NCBI GenBank assembly: GCA_021464245.1
Contig: JADCRB010000016.1
Coordinates: forward strand, 11,466,647 to 11,530,646
Reading direction: 5' to 3'
Origin: Carallia brachiata
Taxonomy: Eukaryota > Streptophyta > Magnoliopsida > Malpighiales > Rhizophoraceae
DNA: 64,000 nt
Shown: positions 1-13,131 of the stretch, piece after piece
Position numbering within the stretch: the stretch's first letter is position 1
How the letters are laid out: each line of letters begins with the position of its first letter
The notes under the pieces: model-generated
Told to the model about the DNA's origin: nothing
Databases searched by the model: none
What the model saw: only the letters and a program-made list of their open reading frames with translations
Translations under genes and position numbers: made by a program

Positions 1-2543
1 AAAAAATAACCTATACAATATAGAATAATACTATATCACTTCATTTAGGTAATTTCAAAATAGCTACACAGTCTAATCTAATGACATATTTGACAGTTTA
101 TTTATTTGTTTATTTATTTTTATGAATTCAATCATCTAACGGTTTATATCCTTTTATTATTATTTTAAAATTATCTAAATGAAGATACTAATTTTTTTTT
201 TCTATTATATATCTACATCTAGCCTTGCATGAGCAACAGTGCTAGCATAAGCATTATCCTGAAAGTTTAGTGCAAATTGTCTTAAATTTATGGTAGTCGA
301 AAAAAAAAAGAAAAAAGTTGAGAAAAACATGTTAGTATAGACCTCGGTGGCAACAAGAGCAAGAATGTGATCGAGTGCATCTGTGAAACTTGTACCTAGA
401 TGGTCTACTAAAGCTTTATCAAAGGAAATAATTGAAACCTATGGTAAGATTTGTTCTTAGCTTTTCAAGAGCTCATTTAACATCGTTGGACAGACGGTTT
501 CTCATGAAAAAAGAATGTCATGTACAATTATGCACAAGATTGTCTTGTGAAGGTTAAGAAATTATAGGTCGGCAATAGATCTTAGGTCAGTAATAGATCT
601 TGTATTATCATCAACATTGCACTAATTGCATGCTTCACATTGTTGACTAGTCCACAATTATATGCAATAAAAGCGACAACAAATTAGATCCTATAATAGT
701 TCATTAATTGTAGGTACAATTTATGAATGAATTTAATCCATAGTCATTATTATTATTATTATTATTTTGTTTAGATAAGTTCTACCATCACACTACAAGT
801 TGTTAGCAGAGATTTAACTTTAATTTCTTTAAACCTTCTAAGAATCACATTTAGCATTGAAGAGCCGCATGTATTACATGTGTCATTAGCTAGGCAGTTA
901 GACCCATCGAGTCCAAAAGAAAATTATGTTGTATTTAACCAACAATCTTCGTCCAAAAATTACTCAGGGACTCAAACTGGTAAGCTTTTTTTGATACGAA
1001 TGGCAAGGATCAAGCGCATGCTATTATACCAAAAACTCGAGCTATCGGTAAAAGTGTAACTTTATTTCCTTAAAATTTTTATAGTCTCATCTAATGTTGG
1101 AATGTTGCACCCATCACAAGTGTCATAAGCTGGCGGTTCATTCTATTGTGTGGAAAGGGAAATGCTGGCCTATTTAGTTAACATTTTTAGTTCAGATTTT
1201 TTAACCGGTCACACTTTTTAATGATAAGATATTTGCTTCAAGAAAACTCTAAGGTTGCTAGCATAATTCCCATCATCAGGACTCCTACTTGAAACATAGA
1301 ATATGCCTAAGAAATTCAAATTTGAGACTGTATGTTCGAATCACGCACAATCTCAAGTTTATTTATAATGACTCAAGCCTTATCATTAGGTTAATTATGC
1401 GCAGTAGTTACGTAGTCTTATATTTTACTGCTTTGGTAAGCACGTCATAACTATTTCATTTGAATGTGGACAGCTTGCTGTTGTGCACCATAAGCACCGT
1501 GTGCACAAATTGTGCATGTGTTTTGTGCACTTATGAAGGAGTAATTATTAAGGTATAGAACATATAAACTCCTAGAAAGACTATTCTAGATGATTGAAAT
1601 ACTCCTCCATATCTTAGCATCAATTCTTGAGTATGAAATGGTCGATATAGCTGTGTTTAGCCGAGTTAACGTAGAAAAAAAATCTTCTACCTGTAAAACC
1701 AATTCTACATTCGTCAACTTTTTGCCCTTTTACTTTCTCGTAATGTAGACTAGCGAAAAATGGGAGGTTCGAATGGTTCAAAATTGTAGTTCATAAGTGT
1801 AATTGCGGCAGCAAAATATGCATTAGTCGGAAACTAAGTAATAGAATCATTACAAATGAGAGGAATTACAAGGGGAGGACAATGCTAAAATTTGGGGTCT
1901 GTCCGTCATAGATAAAAAGTATTTCCTACAACTCATAATTTAATTAAAAAAAAAAAGTTTAGTAAGTAGCTTTAAACTAACAATAAAGTAAATATCTATT
2001 GGACGATTAAATTTATGAAAAAAAAAAACTGTTGAATGTTATTATATGAGACTGTATTATTATTTATTGTTATCTATTGAAATAATAAAATGTTAGTACT
2101 TGTTAATTTTATTTATTTTTTTAATAAAACTAACTCATAATCTAATACTATTTAATATTATTTTTAATTTTTTTATTTAAATAGACCTCACTTATTGTGT
2201 AGTATAAATAATAAGTTACACTCACTTAAAAAAAAAGTAAAAATAAAAATCCCTTAAAAATGTTACTCTTAGTTAAAACCTTATGGATAATAGACAAGTT
2301 CAAGTCACACCTCTCATTTACCTGTGATGCATTCATAAATTACAAACAACATCGCCCCTCCTCGGTGAAGTGCCATAGTGTACATAGTGTAGGAGTACAT
2401 GAGTGATATACTGTATATATGGAGTTATGTCTTCGTGATGTTTTTGCTGAAGCACAACAATCAACAACAATATTACACAAAGTTGCATATTGAAAATTAC
2501 ACTCTAGGCCTCTAAATATGTCTTCATGATTTTCGTTATATGC
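1..2543. other. AT-rich intergenic DNA downstream of MYB5
   Basis: I see no coding region here. The stretch holds many A/T runs, one MITE-like inverted repeat at its left edge (31-190) and an AT-rich segment at about 2130-2230 that resembles 31590-31680. The end nearest the MYB gene should include its 3' UTR, but I could not fix a polyadenylation site. Confidence 0.6.
31..190. repeat. MITE-like element with ~30-bp inverted ends
   Basis: The left end (31-62) and the reverse complement of the right end (161-190) share a core close to CTTCATTTAGRTAATTTYAA with only a few differences. The interior is AT-rich with no reading frame. A related but more degraded element lies at about 12040-12200. 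Size (~160 bp), terminal inversion and a second copy fit a MITE. No target-site duplication is clear. Confidence 0.5.
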
Positions 2544-3513
2544 TTAAGCAGCTGGATGATTATTATTCAACACACCATATCGATCATCATCACCTAAGGC
2601 GCCTGCCATTGAAACTTCAGTCTCCCAGATTGAGGCATTGTGAATGTTGAAAGTCTCAGAAGAATAAACAACGGGTTGAATTGGTGATAGCACAATCGCA
2701 TTCGGCTGCTGTTCTTGCTGATTTTCAATCACATAATTGTCATTGATCAAACAATCAAGAAAAGAAGAGAAAGTATCTTCGTTTCCAACATTTCCCATGC
2801 AATCTCCTGCATTGCTTTCTCCAAGAAGGGCTCCTTGTGACCCATAAAAACACCATCACAATTAGGCCATTCCTCTGTGCCATTGCCATGATGACTAACA
2901 TGATTTTGATGCTGATGATCCAGGTTTTTCATCTTGAAATTGTGGCTTAATTTAGAAGCTATGGTCCGGTAAGCCCTGGCCGTTTCCACCAACTGGGAAG
3001 AATTGCTATTTGAGCCTTGATTTGGATCAGGAACAATCTGTGGGGAAGCAGGGTTAGGATTCAATGGCTTGTGGGTCCTTGGATCTATTCCTTGACTGAT
3101 GAGCTTCTTTCTGAGATGGGTATTCCAGTAGTTCTTGATCTCATTGTCTGTGCGCCCTGGAATCCTTCCTGCTATCAAAGACCACCTGCAAGAGCATAAA
3201 ATTGTATAAGATCTCAAAGGAGAACAAAACAAATTGAAGATTGCAATTGCAAATAAATATATTATTAATCTCCCAATAATAATTCATATTAAGTGGAAGC
3301 CATGCTGGCCCCCATGTGCTAACAATCTAGGATTTGTTTGAAAGGAATTCCTCAACATTAAAAAAAAAAAATTACATGGTTATCACAAATTAAGAAAGAA
3401 GAATCCTAAAGTCTTAAGCAAATTTCTATATATTTGTTGGTTAATTGGCACGGACTGAACTCGAAACCTTTAGTATTATCAATTGAGTATAGCTAATTAG
3501 TGGGTCTCAATTT

Positions 3514-3549
<36 letters not shown>

Positions 3550-4116
3550 TACTTGCATATGCCTATACATATAAAGACACATAAAAGATTTATCTGCATG
3601 TTCGTTCCATGTGGAGATTGCTTATGACACAGAAACCCTAAAAAGTCACAGAACATGAAAAAGAAAGCAGACAACGTCAAATTAAAGGCCGTCAATCAAT
3701 AATCAATAAACATAATTAATCTAATTAATCATGAAAATTAATTTATATAACCACCTGTTACCAAGCAGCCTATGAAGCCTAAGAATGAGATCCTCCTCAT
3801 CGGGAGCAATACGCCCTCTCTTAACACAAGGTCGGAGATAGTTCATCCACCGGAGGCGACAGCTCTTGCCGCACCTCATCAGCCCGGCCCGCTTCGGCAG
3901 CGTCCGCCACCGTCCTCCGCCTTCCTTCTTGATGTAGTTGGCTAACAGCTCGTCTTCCTCCGGCGTCCATGGCCCCCTCTTTATCCCCACCTTGCTACAA
4001 CATGGTGTAGTAGTAGTAGTTTTTTTTGTTGCTTTCGTCTTGATTTTGATGATGTTGCTTCTGCTTCCAATTCTTTGTGTACTTGAACTTGAAGATGGGT
4101 ACCTCATATCTTTCAT
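2544..4116 (-). CDS. MYB5: R2R3-MYB transcription factor, MYB5 type (2 exons, one frameshift)
   Basis: Exon 1 is 4116-3755 and exon 2 is 3185-2544; the 569-bp intron has GT/AG ends and splits the codon after LGN. The R2 repeat starts near residue 46 ([13 protein letters not shown]) and R3 near residue 99. The bHLH-partner signature [DE]Lx2[RK]x3Lx6Lx3R is complete, from DLILR to the R of IAGR. Behind R3 comes [12 protein letters not shown], and the C-terminus has [12 protein letters not shown]; both are hallmarks of MYB5. This family works with TT8-like bHLH and TTG1-like WD40 proteins on proanthocyanidin, seed-coat and trichome genes, and (PH4/VvMYB5) vacuolar acidification. The usual first MYB intron, inside R2, is absent. 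Exon 2 needs a one-base correction near 2846-2850 to reach the conserved C-terminus; as read, it stops at 2747. The first ATG (4116) is used; Met4 is an alternative start. Confidence 0.9.
3523..3549. repeat. (AC)n microsatellite in MYB5 intron
   Basis: About 13 AC units lie within the single intron of the MYB5 gene, next to a short AT repeat. Confidence 0.9.
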
Positions 4117-7100
4117 TTATAATTATCTCTCTCTCTCTCTTTGTTAATTTTCTTCTACTGATTCACCATCTTGTGCTTGTGCTTTTGTGGGTTTGCTTGT
4201 TTTTTTGCCCTCTTTGGATAAACGAATTGATATTAAGGATTTGATGGGGGATGGCGTTGTGGGTTCTATGTATAAGGGAGGAGACGTAAAGGCTAAGAGA
4301 GGGAAAAGGGGGAAGGTGGGGACAGTTGCATGGAGTATTTTATTTGGGATTCGCGGTGCTAGATTTTTTATTTTGTTTTCGAAAAAATTTAAGAGCTTTT
4401 CGGAGAATGTAAAAAAAAATTTAAAGCGATATAGAGAAAAAATAAAAAAATAAAAAAATAAATAAATTATTAAATATTGTTAAATAATTGTTATTATTTT
4501 TATATTATTACCATGAATTGCCGACTTAATAACGAAAAGACTTGATCCCGTGATACAACTCATAGGCTAGAATCCTAGCCATAGTAATCGATAGGACTAA
4601 ATGTACATAAATCTTGTTAAATCTCGAACAATCTAATAAGTCAGCCTTTGCTGGAGTATCGAAATTTACTTCTTCAAAAATTTGATTAAAATTGCCTGAC
4701 CTACCTAATGTCGGGAGTGCCAGACAATCCTCCTTAGCACCCTTTTGTTTTTGTATGTCCGATTAATTTGGAGGGCACATCTTCCGATAAGTTTAGAGTT
4801 GTTGAGTCGCTCAAAAAAAATGTTTGAGGAACCTAAAAAGATGCTCATGTTCATACGGGCCCCTATTGTTCTCTTGATACTTGCTATTTATTAGTCAGAA
4901 GAAAATAAAAATTGCCATTGATAGCTAAGGTCTATGATACTCGAGAATTTCGAATCCGAGTCTAATTAATTAAAAAAAAAACGCATTTAAGCCTCCTAAT
5001 AAGATTCAATTAAAAAAAAAAAGAAAAATGTGTCTACGCCCTCAATTGTTTGGGACATACCATTTTTGGCCGTAAGGACAAAAGGTTCAATTTTAGAAGA
5101 CCGACATTCAATGGCCGAAAGTCAGCAATTGTATTTTTATAGCAGGTCAAGGATTTTGAAGTCGTACACAAAAACAGGCGGAAAAAAGCCGCCCAAAATC
5201 TAATTTTTTTTTCTTTTTTTCCCAAAATCCAAATGGGTTCATGGTTTCTCCTCCCAGAAATAAATAAGAATATTGAATAAGTTGATTTAATCTTCCTATT
5301 CACTTTTTTTTCTTGGTTTTACAAAAAAAAAAAAGTGTAATTTTGATAATAGTATATAAAAGTCGAGACATGATAATCTATTAATGTATTCATTTAACAA
5401 TTTTTATAAAACCGACACACTACCTAAACACTTATAAAACAAATGAAACTCTACTACACATAATCACAAGAATTACTGAATTTAAGATCCAACATCTCAC
5501 TATAGTCCTTTTTGACATAACCTAACAACTAACTTATTTTGCTAAGAGAGAGCATGTGTGCAAAGATTTAAATCTGAACTATGTGCATAGAAACACTCTG
5601 CCTAACTATAAAACTTCTACCCGGTGTCCTATCTTCCCTCATATATAATGATCAATAAGAGTAAGATATTTCATAGTGATAGATATGTCATTTTTATCGT
5701 ATGTTAATCTCGTGGGGATAAGACAGTGATGCGTTCGGCAAACTTTTCTTCCAAATTTCCAACCGTAATTAATATGCACATAATCTAAATGGCATAGTTA
5801 TACCTGTCATTTTTTTTAACCAAAAAAAACATATTCCTAAATTTATTAGTCATAACACTATAAATTGAAGTCGATTATACGTATCATTCAATATAATCAA
5901 CATAAAAATATTTATATAGGAACATATATATATTTATGAATAAAATTACATGAATATACTTAGTAAAAAATATAAGAAATGTACAATTTATCTTACGATA
6001 TTAAATAATTTATTTAATTTTTTTAAAAAATTTAAGACATAATTTATAATTTAATAATTTAAATTCCTTTATATTTACTATATATTTACAGTTAGGCAGA
6101 AATTTTTGTACGTTCAATAAGTCAAAAAGTTAGCACTCCTTTTCGGACCCAGTCAAAAAGTGAGTACCGGTAAAAAGTGAATATTATGGTTTACGGAAAA
6201 AGTGAGTAGGCATACTTACTAGTTATTTTTTGTAGTCATATTACAACAGTATTTATAATTTTTATAATAATAATTATATTTTTTATAATAAAAATATTAT
6301 TTATTTTTTTATTGTAAAAAGTATATATTTAATTATAAAAAATTTATGTACTTTTTTTATATAATCGAAATATATGGCTAAATGTGCATTCTCACTTAAT
6401 GAACCCTAAGGATTAATTATTTAACGGAGGTGATATGTACACCCCCAATTATCCTCATACACGTACATTACGAAAACACAAAGCAATTGCAGACTCTACA
6501 GATGCATTATTTTGAGTGTATGGAAGGATCTGGGCGTGCATATTTCAATCGCCATTATTTAATCATAGAGCCAATATAATAAAATATTCGTCCTTGAAGA
6601 AACTTCAAAGATTTCAAAATTTTAGTAGACCTTCCGAAAGACAATGGAAGTTTTTTCCTCTCAGCAAACAGTGAAAATTTACGATTAATTTGTTTCATTT
6701 TTTTATTAATCAATATTTCAAATAAAGCACACAAATTTGACATGCACTCGATTGTACCTACTTGTGAGAAAAGCATTAGTTCCCAACAAATACCTGCATT
6801 TTCTATTCCATTTTTTCTTCGACGTAACTCAAGATTTTATAATTTGGACTTTTCCCACAAAAATGGCAATCTTCGACACTATATTTTCATTGAGACCGAG
6901 TGTGATATAATCTATGCATTGGCTGTCACATTGCCCATGCACACAAATATAATTCGAATACCCTGTGCTCGTGCTCGAGGTACACTGTCTTATTTAAAAA
7001 GTTGCTAGGTTTTCTGCTCATTTTTTAAGGGAAAAAATTAATGGGTGTACATTTTTTGACATATAATTCAGTTATATTGTAATGAAAATTGTATTTTTTG

Positions 7101-8479
7101 CACTGAGAATAGTATTTTTTCAACAAAAATTTATGTTTTATTTTTTTGTTGCAAAAATGTGTACACTGTTATAAAAAATATGTGTGTTGTTGTAGTATGA
7201 CTAAATCGTATGATAAATTTGTATATTTATATAATAGTGCTCTTTTTTTAATTATATGTTCAGCTTTATTGATAATTGAAATATTGTAGTTAAAGGTTGC
7301 CTAGACTGCCAACTAGAATTATGTTAATAAAATTTTGTTTAAAGGGAGTAAGGACTAAAGTTATCTTGTGATTAGCATGAATCCCATTAGAGAGAAACAG
7401 GCGAGAGAGACGAGGGAAAAAGTGCACCTCAGGAGGTTCTTTGTTAAAAAAATTTATGATGTATATTCAGTTATATATAATGTATAAATAATATTTTTAA
7501 AAATTATATGCATATTTTATGTTAACAGTTTCCACATTTTATCTTATTGTAAGCATATAATATTTTTTAAAATAAACAAAAAAATAGAAACAAAAACGCA
7601 CAGAAGCCTACTCTATCATTTGATTTGTCTCTTTCCTTTGTCTCCCTCCTTTTAAAAAAAAATAATTTTTAATTTCACAAAAATAACTTCAAAATAACAT
7701 TCATATGAATCCTTAATTAGTTGATTCATGAAAAAGAAAAAACTGGTAAACCTCTCACACACTATTAAATAAGATTGTATTATTATTTATTTTTATTTAA
7801 GTATAGTCTTGTAATCTTATTTCTATTGATTACTTTTTTCCTACTAGACTTAGCGCGTCACTGCATCGCAACATATGAGGACCGGTTCATTGAACCGCAT
7901 GCATGGAATTACCGTTTTTTTCCCCCTTTTTGTACATTGGAAAAATGATCTAAAACCATCGACTAAATTGCATTCTAACACAATCAGTCTTTAAAAAGGG
8001 CTTAATGGATTTCATTTATCAAAACTAAAAAAAAAAAACACAAGCTTGATGGATGGAGGAGTCGATTCTCCTTATTAATGCTTAACTAGGTCTCTGATCT
8101 GTTTCTCAAAGGATACCTTAATGAGTAGAGCCAAAACTTCTATTTTGAGAAGGGATGTGTGTCATAATGGAAAAAAAAAAAGCTCTTTAATCTATCGTTC
8201 CATTGAGGTTTAGGGTGTTGATCTAGTTATAAAGATTGTAAGCTAAAGACTAATTCATAACAGGAAAAAAGCTAGGATCTATTTTTTTTCTATAGAAGTA
8301 TAATTAAGGAACTGATTTTCCAATGTGAAAGAAATATTTTTTTTGGGGTTAAACTACAAAATAACGTAATGGTGATCCTTTGTTTGTCCAATAGACCAAG
8401 GAAGTCGTTTAATGGTTTCATAAATCTATATAGCTTCCTCAATCTTTCTTATAGCTTCCTCAATATTACCCCTTTTCCA
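4117..8479. other. Intergenic DNA, MYB5 upstream region and beyond
   Basis: The first few hundred bases are the presumed 5' UTR and promoter of the minus-strand MYB5 gene; a CT run at 4128-4141 would be a GA-rich leader in the sense of that gene. The rest is AT-rich, with poly-A/T tracts. I found no convincing coding sequence. The short frames present have low-complexity translations and match no family I know. Confidence 0.6.
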
Positions 8480-8489
8480 GGCCAAGTAA
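8480..8489. repeat. Likely LINE target-site duplication, left copy
   Basis: GGCCAAGTAA here matches GGCAAAGTAA at 11638-11647, directly after the LINE poly-A tail, at 9 of 10 positions. Confidence 0.65.
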
Positions 8490-8859
8490 GAGGAATCGAT
8501 CACAAGGGAGATCAATCTCTACTGGAAAATAGAGGAGGATTTTGGAGGCAGAGATCACGCATCGACTAGCTAATCTCCAACGACGGGAATACCAGCTTTT
8601 TCCACCAGACGACATCTGCAAAGAGAAAACAGAATACCGTAGATAGAATTCAGATGTAAAACGGACAATGGCTGGTGGACGACCTACCTATATCTAGGTA
8701 TGTCAATCACTTCTTTTAAAATCTCTTTTCCTCAGACAATACTCAGGTGGATGAAGATGTCCTTTCCCATGTCTCGAATATCGTCCCTGAATCACTGAAT
8801 GAGCATTTAGACTCTTTGGTCACTTATGTCCTTTCACAGCAGTCTTTCAATTGGGCAAA

Positions 8860-9470
8860 AACAAGGCCCCAGGCCCTGATGGGCTCTTGGGGTTCTTCTT
8901 CCAACACTACTGGAACATTGTTCATGATAACGTGATCAAGGTTGTGAAGTATTTCTTTGTCATTGAGGTAATGTTGAGATATAAATCATACCTTTCTTGT
9001 TCTCATATCAAAAGTAGCAAACCCAACGAAGGTGACTAACTTTCGGCCAATTAGCCTCTGCAATTTCATATGCAAAGTCATCTCTAGAATCTTCGTCAAT
9101 AGCCTAAGGCCATGGCTGAACACACATCAGAATGCACTTGTTCTCGGGTGTGCAATACAAGACAGCATCTACATCGCACAGGAGGTATTCAGGCCTTTAG
9201 ACGAAGACGCATCAAAAAATTGGGTATGGCTATCAAGTTAAACATCTTAAAAGCATATAACCAAGTGGAGTGGCCTTATCTAGAGCACACCTTACTAACA
9301 TTGGGTTTTTCTACATCATGGGTCTGAAGGGTTATGACATGTATCGAGTTCACATCCTTCCAAGCCATGATCAATGGTGTTATCGGGCCAACCTTTTACC
9401 CCACGTGTGGATTAAGACAGGGCGATCCATTGTCGCCCTATCTATTTGTTTACATTAGACGTTCTATCGA
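8860..9470 (+). pseudogene. LINE reverse-transcriptase domain, broken
   Basis: Pieces in several frames correspond to the N-terminal and palm parts of a non-LTR reverse transcriptase: APGPDGLLG and the FFQHYW block, NFRPISLCNFICKVISRI, then LNILKAYNQVEWPYL (the first catalytic Asp motif, normally KAYDxVxW, here with Asn instead of Asp) and an LRQGDPLSPYLF-like block read across frames at about 9412-9450. The first catalytic aspartate is thus lost. There is no intact frame longer than about 70 codons. Confidence 0.8.
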
Positions 9471-10629
9471 GGATGCTAACGGATGTTGTACAAAACCAAG
9501 TTCTTCATAACCTTCAAATGAGTCTATACTGCCCTACACTATCTTATGCTTTTCTCACAAACGATACCCTCCTTTCTGCCAGCGCTACAACTCAAGAAGC
9601 TGGCAAGCTTGTGACCTTGCGCAACTCCTACTGTCATGCTTTGGTTAGATGATCAATGTGGCAAAGTCAGGCATTCAGTTTAACAGAAGCACCCACCTCA
9701 AACACAAGAAGAAACACACCGGTTCATAAATATAGGAAGTATGAGTCAAGTCGAGAGGTATTTAGGCCTACCAATTCAGCTTGCAAAATCCAAAATAAAA
9801 GCCTTTGACTATATCATCAAGAGGGTTAGGCAAAATTACAAAATTGGAAGGTTACATTGCTTTCTCAGGCCAGTAGAGGCATTTTTATCAAGGCAGTAGC
9901 TACGTTGATCTCAATCTGCGCCATGTCCATGGTAAAGTTCCCTTCCAACTTTTGTAATAAACTTCAATCTTTTATCACACAGTTCTGGTGGGGATATAAA
10001 CAAAATGAGAAGAAAATCCCTTGGACTAGCTAAAAGAAGCTTACAAGATCAATAGGGGACGAAGGGTTAGGATTCAGAGATTTAGAAGCTTTCAATCAAG
10101 CTTTTTCGGCAAAACAAGGATAGAGGCTGATCACATCACCTGATGCTTTTTGGGCCAAAATACTACAAGGACTTTACTTTCCGACCTTATCCTTCATGTC
10201 GGTGGGTTATGCTAAAACATGTCCATGGGCTGAAAAGGCTTGCTATATGGATGTGATATTCTAAGGTAAGGACTATGCTGGAAAGTCGGGGATGGTAGAG
10301 ACATCTTAATATGGGACTTGTCATGGATCCCAGAACTACCTTCTTTCAAGATCCAATCCCCGAGGCCAAATTCCAAAAAGGCTGCACTAGTAAAAGACCT
10401 CATATTGCTAGGGAAACATTTATGGGATACAATAAAAATAGCTAGGTGTGTTAGGCCCAATTGAAGCAAAGCTCATCAAGAGCATAGCCCTTAGCCTCAA
10501 TCCCGAACCAAATGCAATCATTTGGCATGGTGACAACAGACAGCAGTACACAGTTCAATCGGGCTACCACCTTGCCATAAAAGCCAAAACAGAATGCACA
10601 GCATGGCAGTTCCAAGCTATCCTACCTAA

Positions 10630-10840
10630 GATATGAAAAAAAGTATGACAACTGGCAACCCGGCCAATGGTCAAGCTGTTCATCTGGAGAGCACTTAATA
10701 ATATTCTTCTGACATGGGAAAGATTGCACATAAAGGGAGTTACTAACAGCCCAAACTGTATTATATGCGAGGGATGCCCTGAAACACTGGAACACTTGAT
10801 ACCTTTCTGTCCACGTGCTAGAGCCACGTGGTTTGTATGA
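10630..10840 (+). pseudogene. LINE zinc-binding (zf-RVT) region, broken
   Basis: The translation around 10740-10830 reads NSPNCIICEGCPETLEHLI followed by PFCPRARATW. This has the Cys-Cys-Cys-His spacing of the zinc-binding region that lies between RT and RNase H in plant LINE polyproteins. A stop codon precedes it at about 10635. Confidence 0.75.
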
Positions 10841-10988
10841 TAGTTGGGATATATCCCCTCAGTCGAAGGCTTCCCTTCCTTAGCTATGTAGTGAGAAGAC
10901 CTAACGTCCCACTTGGCACTCCAAGACATGCACAAACCTTTAGACCTAGTGGCACTCTAATGTTGGCAAAATATGAAAGACCAAGAAC

Positions 10989-11399
10989 ATGGCTGTCTTT
11001 CAACACGTGACCCCGAATCCTCTTCCCACAGTGGAAAGAGCCAGACAAGCTTATGAAGAGCAACTAGCAGCTAGGGAATCACAATGGGCTAACCCTCCCC
11101 CATCCATTGACAAGCCACACAAGTGGACTCTACCGCCTGAAAGGCACTTAAAGCTCAACTATGACGCTTCTTTTGAGGAGAATTCAAGGCACGTAGGAAT
11201 AGCAATTATCATGAGAGATCAAGTAGGGAACATCATCACTGGACTAACCTCTGTTCAGGTTTCACGATTAGCTCTGATGGCGGAAGCTCTAGCACTCCGA
11301 GCAGGAGTACAACTTGCTCTGTCTGTAGGGGGCTACAACAACATCATACAGACAAATTCTATGTCCCTCTTCAAAGAGCTCTCAAACAACCCCACTTAG
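10989..11399 (+). pseudogene. LINE C-terminal RNase H domain
   Basis: This 136-codon open piece contains an RNase H fold as found at the C-terminus of plant L1 elements: LKLNYDASFEEN (first catalytic Asp), GIAIIMRDQVGN, and MAEALALRAGVQLAL (catalytic Glu in the AEA block). The last Asp region is cut by the stop at 11397. It is part of the dead LINE, not a free-standing gene. Confidence 0.8.
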
Positions 11400-11637
11400 T
11401 GGCCAATCGAGATCAGCCCAATCATTAGGAATATTTGTAGCTCTCTGAACTCTATGCACAATTTTTCCTATTTTGTTGTTAAGTGAACCGCTAATCAAGT
11501 CGCAGATTGAGTTGCTCACTAGTTTAGTAAAAGTTCTTGCTTTTTTGGATTGGGTCGGTAACCCACCACATGGCCTTAGACTTTTGTTGATATTAGTTAA
11601 TGAAGTTTGCAAAATTTCAATCAAAAAAAAAAAAAAA

Positions 11638-11647
11638 GGCAAAGTAA
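11638..11647. repeat. Likely LINE target-site duplication, right copy
   Basis: GGCAAAGTAA directly follows the poly-A tail and pairs with the copy at 8480-8489 (9 of 10 bases). Confidence 0.65.
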
Positions 11648-12039
11648 ACTTTTTATGTTCGTATTGGAGGGCATGTTATGGATTAAAAATTTAGATCTTA
11701 ATTTTCGATGTCTGGAATTATTATTTTAAAAAAACATATAAGATTTATATGAATGAGGATAGATAATAATACATTAGATTGTAGCTGATAGGCTTCTTAA
11801 TGAACCAAAAAATTTAAAACAAAAAATCCTATTTGGGGAATCGGTTATTGTTTGTTGCACACATTGGGTAGTTGTGCATTAACCAAGTTAGTCAGTAACC
11901 AATTTTTTGCAATAAATTAATTGATAACGGCTAAACTATATAAAATTAGTGCACATATATAGCATGTTTTTAAGGGGTAAAAGGCGAGTTTAATTTATCG
12001 TAAGGATGATATTGGAACATTTTCAGACAAGTAAAAAGA

Positions 12040-12200
12040 TTGGTAGTTTCACTCAAATAATTTCAAAATAGTTTTAAAATGATATGAGCTATCAAATAAT
12101 TAAATTAAAGAAAAAATAAAAATCAAATAAATTGTCGAACTATTCATGAGACTATATAATTGATTTGAAACTATCTAAATAAAGTGCATAATATTACTCT
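12040..12200. repeat. Degraded MITE-like inverted repeat
   Basis: The left end (TAGTTTCACTCAAATAATTT) and the reverse complement of the right end (GCACTTTATTTAGATAGTTT) can be aligned around a shared core, and both resemble the ends of the element at 31-190. It is AT-rich, about 160 bp, with no coding potential. Confidence 0.35.
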
Positions 12201-13131
12201 TCTTATAAATTAGAAACAAAATGTTTTTTTTTTCTATATGTTTAGTCTCTTTGTAAATTTTTTACATTAAGAATAAAATTTATATTTTGTGTAACTTTAA
12301 AGAAATTAAGAATCAAAGCCTAAATTTCATCTCATACATTTTACTCATGTGATTAACTGGCAAAGGAATTTACCGTGATAAATAGGCTGCTGTGTATGGC
12401 CGTCACACCGCATCATTTCTTTCTCGATTCATTATTGATGGCCTATAATTTCTAGTGGTTCTTCTTAATTAGTGGATTGCTTTTTGTCGATACATAAGAA
12501 AAGTATGAAAGGGAAGATTGCACCAAATTTTGTGGGACTAATAGCAGCCGCATAAGACAACCTTTGCGGTTAAGAAAAGAAGGAAAACTTTTGGATTTCA
12601 TAAGAATTACTTTAAGTTAAGATGCGTTATTATTTAAGTATAATTACATAATTTTATTTTAATTAAAATTATCAACGAATTCTATTTTAAGTATAAACTC
12701 ATAAATATGTAATTATAGTTATCATTTGCAGTTTTTATATCTTATGTGTATAATAATTAATAATTAAATTAAATAAAATGAACATACATTTAAATCGTGT
12801 TTATTTTCTATTAATACTTGCAATAAAAATCAAACATGCATTCATATAATAAATTTCCTCGATTTGGGGCATCTTGTGTTAAGGCTTTTTTTATTTTTTT
12901 TAAGGAAATTTGTTAAGTGTATGTTTGGATTGGTGAGAAAAGGTGAGAAAGAACCAAATGAGAAAGAAATAACTATTTATTTTTTTTGTTCAAATTTTCT
13001 TTTTTAAATATTTTTTATCTATCCAAATAACTTTTATTTTTCACAATTATTTCACTCACAACCATTTTTCTTTTTTTTTTTTTCACTTATTTCTTATCTA
13101 TATAAACTATTTCTTTCTCACAACTTTAAGT

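Larger units (their letters stand above)
8490..11637 (+). mobile_element. 5'-truncated, degenerate L1-type LINE with RNase H domain
   Basis: Fragments of one plant LINE ORF2 appear in order across shifting frames. The sequence enters the endonuclease-RT linker (FWRQRSRI, about 8530; FFHQTT, 8598). Then come the RT domain (APGPDGLLG near 8865; NFRPISLCNFICKVISRI near 9035), a zinc-binding region (CIICEGCPETLEHLI near 10760) and a C-terminal RNase H (LKLNYDASFEEN near 11150). It ends in a poly-A tail at 11623-11637. The endonuclease is missing, so the copy is 5' truncated. Many stops and frameshifts make it dead. Near-identical 10-bp direct repeats flank it, as expected of target-primed insertion. 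Confidence 0.9.

Noticed and set aside
2747..2845. A mini-intron in MYB5 exon 2 (47 or 53 nt, GT...AG, length 2 mod 3) that would rescue the frame
   Set aside because: Plant introns this short are hardly ever spliced, and reading one frame over upstream of the proposed acceptor gives sensible sequence, so a one-base indel in the A5 run is simpler.
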